Origin: Niastella populi
GTDB lineage: Bacteria; Bacteroidota; Bacteroidia; Chitinophagales; Chitinophagaceae
Reading direction: 5' to 3'
Length of the DNA stretch: 53,532 nucleotides
Assembly (NCBI RefSeq): GCF_002078015.1
Contig: NZ_LWBP01000215.1
Location: 1 to 53,532, forward strand
In this document: in pieces, positions 48,998-53,532 of the stretch
How the letters are laid out: each line of letters opens with the position of its first letter
Position numbering within the stretch: the first letter of the stretch is position 1
The notes under the pieces: generated by a model
Told to the model about the DNA's origin: nothing
Database searches by the model: none
What the model saw: the letters and a program-made list of their open reading frames with translations, nothing else
Made by a program: the position numbers and the translations under genes

Positions 48998-51424
48998 CTA
49001 CAGTTTTACATTCAACCCGATCATAAAGTTGGTGCCCGCCATGGGGTAATAAAAGTTTTCGGTGATCACGTTTTGGTTATACTGGTAGCTGTACGTATAA
49101 CCATTCGGTGTATACTTTTTATCGAATACATTATTCACCTGGGCAGTTATCGCTATCTCTTTGAACAGTACTTTCCGCAGGGTATAACCGATACGCGCAT
49201 CCTGTACGTAATATGGGTCGAGGCTGCGCGCTTTGTCTGAGGTATTGTCGAGGTACTGACGGCTTACATATTTACCGATCAACCCGATCTCCAGGTTGTT
49301 GACGGGGGTGAAGTTCAATACGGCGGAACCAACGGCAGTGGGTGAAAAAGCGATGTCGGTATTGCCATGAGGCGTTTCTTTTTGTCCGCCATTATCATAA
49401 TCGTCGAAGTATTCTGTAAAGTCTTTGATCTTGTTTTGGCTAAGGGTAAGATTGGCAGCAATATTGAACCAGTTGGTGCAGTGCACACCGCCCTGCAATT
49501 CTATACCCATGCGATAACTGTCGGGCACATTGCTGCGGGTATAGGAGCCAACGTCATTGATCTTGCCGGTAAGCACCAGTTGATCTTTGTACGACATATA
49601 ATACAATGTAGCTGCCCAGTTGTAATCTCTCGTTTTCTTTTCTGCGCCCAGTTCAAAGTCGTGCAATACTTCTGGTTTGGGTTGCTGGCCGGCGCCCGCT
49701 TCAAAATCATCGCGGTTGGGTTCTTTTCTGCCCAACGAATAGGATGCGTATGCCAGGTAATTGTTCTTTGAATACGACAAACCGACTTTGGGGTTTATGA
49801 AATCCCAGGTATTGCGTCTGAACAGATCGGGATTGTTTTTGAAGCCGCCGATATAATACAGTACGCGGCGGTATTGCAGATCGGCAAATGCGCGCAGGCT
49901 GCCCAATAGATCGATCTGGTATTTTACATACGCATTGATATCTGTTTTATATGCATCGGTATTGTACCAGCGATAGCCATTGGGTATGCCGCCCTGAGCG
50001 GCCCAGTTCACATTGCCGAAGTGTTTGCCATCGTAGCGGTTCCAGCCACCGCCAACGATCAGTTGACCGATATCGTCTTTATATTGAACGGAGAATATTT
50101 GTCCGTAGAAATAATTATCGAGCCATTGTTGTTGAATAAGGTCGGTTTCGCGAATGGTATCCGTTCCAACAATAACATCATTCAAACCATAATCACTATA
50201 CGAGCGTACGGGTTTGTAATCTTCATAATACCCTCTTCCCCGTGTTAAAAAGAAGGCGGTGTTCACGGCCAACCGCTCGTTAAAATTATGATTGACGAAC
50301 AACTGGTAATGGTCCTGCTGGTAATTATCGGTTTGATTGTCGTAGGTGAAATAGTTATACTTCCGCGGGTCGGAGCTGAACAGGTTAACGGAGTCGCGCT
50401 GAGTAAAATATAATGTACCCAGGTTGTTGTAATAATGCTCAAGGAGTTTGTCGTTGTTACCGCGTAGTTTGGCCTCGGGAATACCATTCCAGGCCTGGTA
50501 TGTTTTTTCACTGCCTGAGAACACATTCAGGCGGATAGATGTATTCTTATTCAGGTAAGCGCCAGACAAATAAAACGATTTGAGCGAACTGGAGGCACGG
50601 TCGATATATCCATCGCTGGATATTTTGGATACCCGCGCGTCGAGTGTAAAGTGATCGTTGATCAGTCCACTCCCGGCTTTAACCGTATGTTTCCAGGTGT
50701 TGAAGGAGCCGTAGGTGTTATTTATTTCAGCATACGGCGTGGTATTGGTTTCATTGGTGCTGAGGTTTATGGTAGCACCAAATGCGCTGGCCCCGTTAGA
50801 GGATGTGCCCACACCACGTTGAACCTGGATACTGTTTACCGATGACGTGAAATCGGGCAGGTTAACGAAGAAGGTGCCCTGTGATTCAGCATCGTTAAAC
50901 GGAATGCCATTGAGGGTAACGTTGGTTCGGGATGCGTCGCTGCCGCGGATGCGGATGCCGGTATAACCCACGCCATTGCCGGCGTCGGAATTCACGATCA
51001 CCGAAGGTGTTTGATTTAAGATAAACGGCAGGTCCTGGCCAAGGTTGAGTTTTTCAATCTCTTTTTTCGACAGGTTGTTCTTCGTGAAAGGTGCTTTGTC
51101 GTCGGCGCGGGTGGCTTTGATCTCAACAGGTTGTAAAAAGAGGTTCAGGCGTTCGAGTGTAATTTCAACCGGTGTACCGGTTATTACGGGCCGATCGGCG
51201 GCCCGAAAACCTATGGATGTAACATGCAGGGTATAGTTACCCGGTTTCACTTTCCCGAATTCAAAAGCGCCGTTTTCATTGGTAAGTGTCGACAATCCAT
51301 TGCTTAGTTCTACGGTGGCGGAGGCAATGGGAGCAGAGGATGCATCTGTTACCTTTCCGCTTATCTGGGCAGACAGGTACTGAACGAATAACAGGTAGCA
51401 AATCCCCAAAAACATTTTTTTCAT
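48998..51424 (-). CDS. TonB-dependent outer membrane receptor under TPP riboswitch control (probable thiamine uptake)
   Basis: About 808 residues from the ATG at 51424 (MKKMFLGICYLLF signal peptide, SAQ cleavage); an earlier GTG would be 27 nt upstream. A CarboxypepD_reg-like domain follows (ISGKVTDASSAPIASATVEL), then the plug (KEIEKLNLGQDLPFILNQTPSVIV, YTGIRIRGSDASRTNVTLNGIPFND) and a 22-strand barrel ending in aromatic GTNFMIGLNVKL. It should import a scarce nutrient with TonB/ExbBD energy. A TPP riboswitch lies about 125 nt upstream on the same strand, so thiamine, its phosphate or a precursor is the likely ligand. Such riboswitch-linked receptors are known in this phylum. Confidence 0.88.
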   Translation of the reverse strand: MKKMFLGICYLLFVQYLSAQISGKVTDASSAPIASATVELSNGLSTLTNENGAFEFGKVKPGNYTLHVTSIGFRAADRPVITGTPVEITLERLNLFLQPVEIKATRADDKAPFTKNNLSKKEIEKLNLGQDLPFILNQTPSVIVNSDAGNGVGYTGIRIRGSDASRTNVTLNGIPFNDAESQGTFFVNLPDFTSSVNSIQVQRGVGTSSNGASAFGATINLSTNETNTTPYAEINNTYGSFNTWKHTVKAGSGLINDHFTLDARVSKISSDGYIDRASSSLKSFYLSGAYLNKNTSIRLNVFSGSEKTYQAWNGIPEAKLRGNNDKLLEHYYNNLGTLYFTQRDSVNLFSSDPRKYNYFTYDNQTDNYQQDHYQLFVNHNFNERLAVNTAFFLTRGRGYYEDYKPVRSYSDYGLNDVIVGTDTIRETDLIQQQWLDNYFYGQIFSVQYKDDIGQLIVGGGWNRYDGKHFGNVNWAAQGGIPNGYRWYNTDAYKTDINAYVKYQIDLLGSLRAFADLQYRRVLYYIGGFKNNPDLFRRNTWDFINPKVGLSYSKNNYLAYASYSLGRKEPNRDDFEAGAGQQPKPEVLHDFELGAEKKTRDYNWAATLYYMSYKDQLVLTGKINDVGSYTRSNVPDSYRMGIELQGGVHCTNWFNIAANLTLSQNKIKDFTEYFDDYDNGGQKETPHGNTDIAFSPTAVGSAVLNFTPVNNLEIGLIGKYVSRQYLDNTSDKARSLDPYYVQDARIGYTLRKVLFKEIAITAQVNNVFDKKYTPNGYTYSYQYNQNVITENFYYPMAGTNFMIGLNVKL

Positions 51425-51548
51425 TTGATGATCATCATTGTTTAGCGCCACATAAAAATGACCTTGCGGTACATTTATCCTGGTGCACTTGTGTTGAAAA
51501 AATGGTTTGAGAGAAATGCTGCGAAAGTGAAGCGTAGGCGAATGACGG

Positions 51549-51640
51549 AACTACCTTCCCTGCGCAGGCATTACCCTGATCAGGTTCTACGGGTATTTTC
51601 TCAGCATCCCCGCCAACACGGCGGGGGAGCACCCCGGGGA
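51549..51640 (-). promoter_or_regulatory. TPP (THI-box) riboswitch
   Basis: On the minus strand the hallmark segments occur in order: GGGGTGCTC, a GC-rich variable arm, GCTGAGA, ATACCCG, GAACCTGATCAGG, TAATGCC and GCAGGGAAG. This matches the thi-box consensus with both pyrophosphate- and pyrimidine-sensing helices. It precedes the TonB receptor and should switch it off when thiamine pyrophosphate is plentiful. Confidence 0.95.
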
Positions 51641-51738
51641 ATCTGAAATTCTCTGTTTTTTGAAAGAGGCGGCAAAGATACGAACATATTTTTTAGGGAT
51701 ATTGTAACATATTGGCCGCTTTGGCCGTTTCACATCAA

Positions 51739-52455
51739 ATGAGCATTATGTTCAGTCGCCTTTTAACTTCTATATTATTATTAATCAACCTCATGGGATA
51801 TAGCCAGGGGAAGGTGATCTATGACCCTAATGTGGTGAAGCGCCCGGTGGAGAGTTTTCAGGCCATTACCGTTTCGGATGGCATCGACCTGTACCTGTCG
51901 CAGGGCGGTGAAGAAGTGCTGGCGGTAAGCGCCAATGAGACCAGCCATCGCGATAAAATAAAAACGGTTGTTGAAAAAGGCGTGTTGAAGATCTTTCTTG
52001 AACAGGGATGGAACTGGAAGTTCAAAAAACTGCGGGCATATGTATCGGTAAAGGAAATTAAAAAGCTCAGGGCTTCGGGCGGTTCTGATATAGTGGTAAA
52101 AGATTCATTGAAATGCGATCAACTGCATATTGTATTATCGGGAGGCAGCGATTTTTCGGGAAGGATAACGGCAAACTTTTTAACCGTTGAACAGAGCGGT
52201 GGTTCCGATGCAAATGTGACTGGCAATGCGGTGAATGCAAAGGTAGGGGTCAGTGGCGGCAGCGATTTCAGGGGATATGGCCTCATTGCGGAGTATGCCA
52301 TTTTGCAAACCAGCGGCGGCAGTGATGCGTCGATAACGGTATTGAAAGAAATGGCGGCTACTGCCAGTGGCGGCGGTGATGTGAACTATAAAGGCAATCC
52401 GGTGATAAAATACCGGTCGGCCAGTGGGGGTGGAAGTATTTCGAAGCGGGATTGA
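51739..52455 (+). CDS. Exported head GIN domain (DUF2807) protein
   Basis: About 238 residues from the ATG at 51739 (the frame opens with TTG at 51712). Signal peptide is around FSRLLTSILLLINLMGYSQG. The head GIN domain (VKRPVESFQAITVSDGIDLYLSQGG) is followed by repeated Ser-Gly-Gly-Ser-Asp turns (ASGGSDI, LSGGSDFSG, QSGGSDAN, SGGSDF, TSGGSDAS), a right-handed beta-helix/GIN repeat pattern. Found widely in Bacteroidota in the periplasm or outer membrane; function is unknown, likely adhesive or structural. It converges on a small XRE gene. Confidence 0.85.
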   Translation: MSIMFSRLLTSILLLINLMGYSQGKVIYDPNVVKRPVESFQAITVSDGIDLYLSQGGEEVLAVSANETSHRDKIKTVVEKGVLKIFLEQGWNWKFKKLRAYVSVKEIKKLRASGGSDIVVKDSLKCDQLHIVLSGGSDFSGRITANFLTVEQSGGSDANVTGNAVNAKVGVSGGSDFRGYGLIAEYAILQTSGGSDASITVLKEMAATASGGGDVNYKGNPVIKYRSASGGGSISKRD

Positions 52456-52521
52456 CACGAAACCAAACCGGGATCATTACCCGGGAAACAACATTGCAAA
52501 TGTATTTATTGCTATAATTGT

Positions 52522-52788
52522 TTATATATCTTTAAAGAAGTCTTCGGGTTTTATATCGAGCCCGTGCAATAGTTTCAGGAAGGTACTTAAATACATATCT
52601 CCGCCGGCTTCATAGCGGGTCATGGCGCTTCTTGAGATATTGATTTCATACGAAAAGCTCTCCAGTGTTGTTCTTGCCTGGCGTTTGTTCTTCAATAGTT
52701 TTCCAATTTTATTCAACATCTTCTCGGTTTCGGCAGCAGACAGTTCCTGGGCTACAGGTCTTTTTGCTGACGTTCTACGTTTTCGCAT
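52522..52788 (-). CDS. Small XRE-family DNA-binding protein
   Basis: An 88-residue protein whose C-terminal 60 residues form an XRE helix-turn-helix (SYEINISRSAMTRYEAGGDMYLSTFLKLL, IKPEDFF). The N-terminus is basic (MRKRRTSAKRP). Such small regulators appear in chromosomal and mobile contexts. Located by itself before a 740-bp stretch without genes, so its target may be its own promoter or a small RNA region to the right. Its promoter is not evident. Confidence 0.82.
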   Translation of the reverse strand: MRKRRTSAKRPVAQELSAAETEKMLNKIGKLLKNKRQARTTLESFSYEINISRSAMTRYEAGGDMYLSTFLKLLHGLDIKPEDFFKDI

Positions 52789-53095
52789 GTACGCAATTAA
52801 GATAGGATTCCCTTATTTTAAAACCCTTGAAAAGGGGCGCTAAGTTATGTGTCTTATAATTAATGTCCTTAAAAAAGTACAGTGAAGAAAAAAAAACAGT
52901 AACTTCAATAACGGATAACCGCAGGCTAAGTAATGATTGAAATATTTAATATCATTTATACTATACTGTTTGCGATAGATACCTTACCTCCACGTACAAT
53001 CAATTTTACCAGACAATACACGGCACTTTTAACCAGAAAGGCGACAGGGCTTCCTTCCCTGATAATGTTCGATTAAAAAAGGAAAAGGCGATGAT

Positions 53096-53131
53096 GACCT
53101 GTCTCTTAGTGGGGCGGGTCTTTTTATTTTT
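53096..53131 (+). terminator. Orphan terminator hairpin 1
   Basis: GACCTG (53096-53101) with CGGGTC (53115-53120), one G-U pair, 13-nt loop, then TTTTTATTTTT. No gene ends near it. Confidence 0.5.
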
Positions 53132-53445
53132 GGGGGTGCCGGCTTTTAATCAAGGGGTTACAAAGAGTTTCAATAAGAATTTGATGGAATGGATTAAAGT
53201 CTTAAATCGCAACTGAAATATGGTTGCAGATATAGCGGCCTTATTCTTGGGCATATCATAGCTATGTTATCATCATTGTAATGTGATCATACTTCATAAA
53301 CTGCTTTATATGCAGCCATGCATAATATTTCACTAAACGATTTTGTAAAGACCGCCATTGATTTTGCATTAGTCAATAAGGAAGGCATCAATAAGTTCCT
53401 TCATGGGTAGGCCGGAGAGCAGGAGATAATATTATTCTGTATAAG

Positions 53446-53476
53446 CCCTGACAGATTTGTCGGGGATTTTTATTTT
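53446..53476 (+). terminator. Orphan terminator hairpin 2
   Basis: CCCTGACA (53446-53453) with TGTCGGGG (53458-53465), 4-nt loop, then ATTTTTATTTT. Confidence 0.6.
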
Positions 53477-53504
53477 ACAGGAGGTATGATATATGGCCAA
53501 TAAA

Positions 53505-53532
53505 AAAAGGCTCCCTGTTACAGAAGCCTTTT
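53505..53532. terminator. Terminator hairpin at the right edge
   Basis: AAAAGGCT (53505-53512) with AGCCTTTT (53525-53532) and A/T runs on both sides; loop of 12 nt. It may end a gene to the right on the minus strand. Its stem matches that of the hairpin at 2207-2230. Confidence 0.6.

Larger units (their letters stand above)
52789..53532. other. 744-bp stretch without a convincing gene, several hairpins
   Basis: No frame longer than about 30 codons looks real. A 30-residue plus-strand frame at 53318-53410 (MHNISLNDFVKTAIDFALV...) is noted but weak. Three terminator-like hairpins are listed separately. The interval may hold small RNAs or the promoter of genes to the right. Confidence 0.5.

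Noticed and set aside
53318-53410. 30-residue plus-strand peptide gene
   Set aside because: Plausible codons, but too short and without promoter or homologue evidence.

Overview
This window is chromosomal DNA of a Bacteroidota bacterium, most likely family Chitinophagaceae (Niastella/Chitinophaga-like; genus is a guess). The pointers are two proteins with type IX secretion C-terminal sorting domains, a TonB-dependent receptor under a TPP riboswitch, tandem DUF1573 proteins, BlaI/M56 and LuxC/ferredoxin gene pairs, a fused alpha/beta 2-oxoacid dehydrogenase E1, few Shine-Dalgarno sequences, and promoters of the Bacteroidota type (TTTG - about 19 nt - TAnnTTTG).

Layout. 1-1.36 kb: AT-rich accessory DNA with an unrecognised, left-truncated gene and a small membrane protein, ending at the 3' end of a CAU-anticodon tRNA; it looks like the edge of an integrative element. 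1.44-2.2 kb: non-coding, with short direct repeats. 2.25-8.7 kb: a UvrD-like helicase, a TetR regulator with two SDR oxidoreductases and visible operators, an AraC regulator and a NamZ/DUF1343 protein. 8.8-16.8 kb: a large T9SS-exported protein, an ARPP-1 protein, a PI-PLC lipoprotein, an aminotransferase and two DUF1573 proteins. 17-24.6 kb: fused E1, a broken S23-type four-helix-bundle gene, PhzF, a DCC oxidoreductase, a 42-bp tandem repeat, YebC and an amino acid permease. 24.8-33.2 kb: DAACS symporter, DedA-MFS-GT9 operon, a PEGA-like lipoprotein, a T9SS protein, malate dehydrogenase and a thioredoxin-fold protein. 33.4-43.8 kb: BlaI/M56 pair, EF-P, AccB/AccC, a Spy-like protein, IspH, a GH13 amylase and DegP. 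44-52.8 kb: LuxC/ferredoxin divergent pair, Ddl, PASTA-rhodanese-PASTA, TPP riboswitch with TonB receptor, a head-GIN protein and an XRE regulator. 52.8-53.5 kb: no convincing gene, three terminator-like hairpins.

Most genes are core metabolism or envelope housekeeping. The unusual part is intergenic. Between 19.4 and 48.1 kb, over a dozen gaps carry arrays of 7- or 8-nt words, often as two inverted arms around a loop. The vocabulary differs between families but recurs at separate loci, and nine arrays start at or within about 25 nt of a stop codon. One inverted pair encloses the decayed four-helix-bundle gene, another encloses a PASTA gene plus a rhodanese gene. These arrays, reminiscent of cyanobacterial heptanucleotide STRR repeats, are my main candidate for an undescribed system. 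A second point is that EF-P has Arg32 at its tip, the EarP/rhamnose-type configuration.
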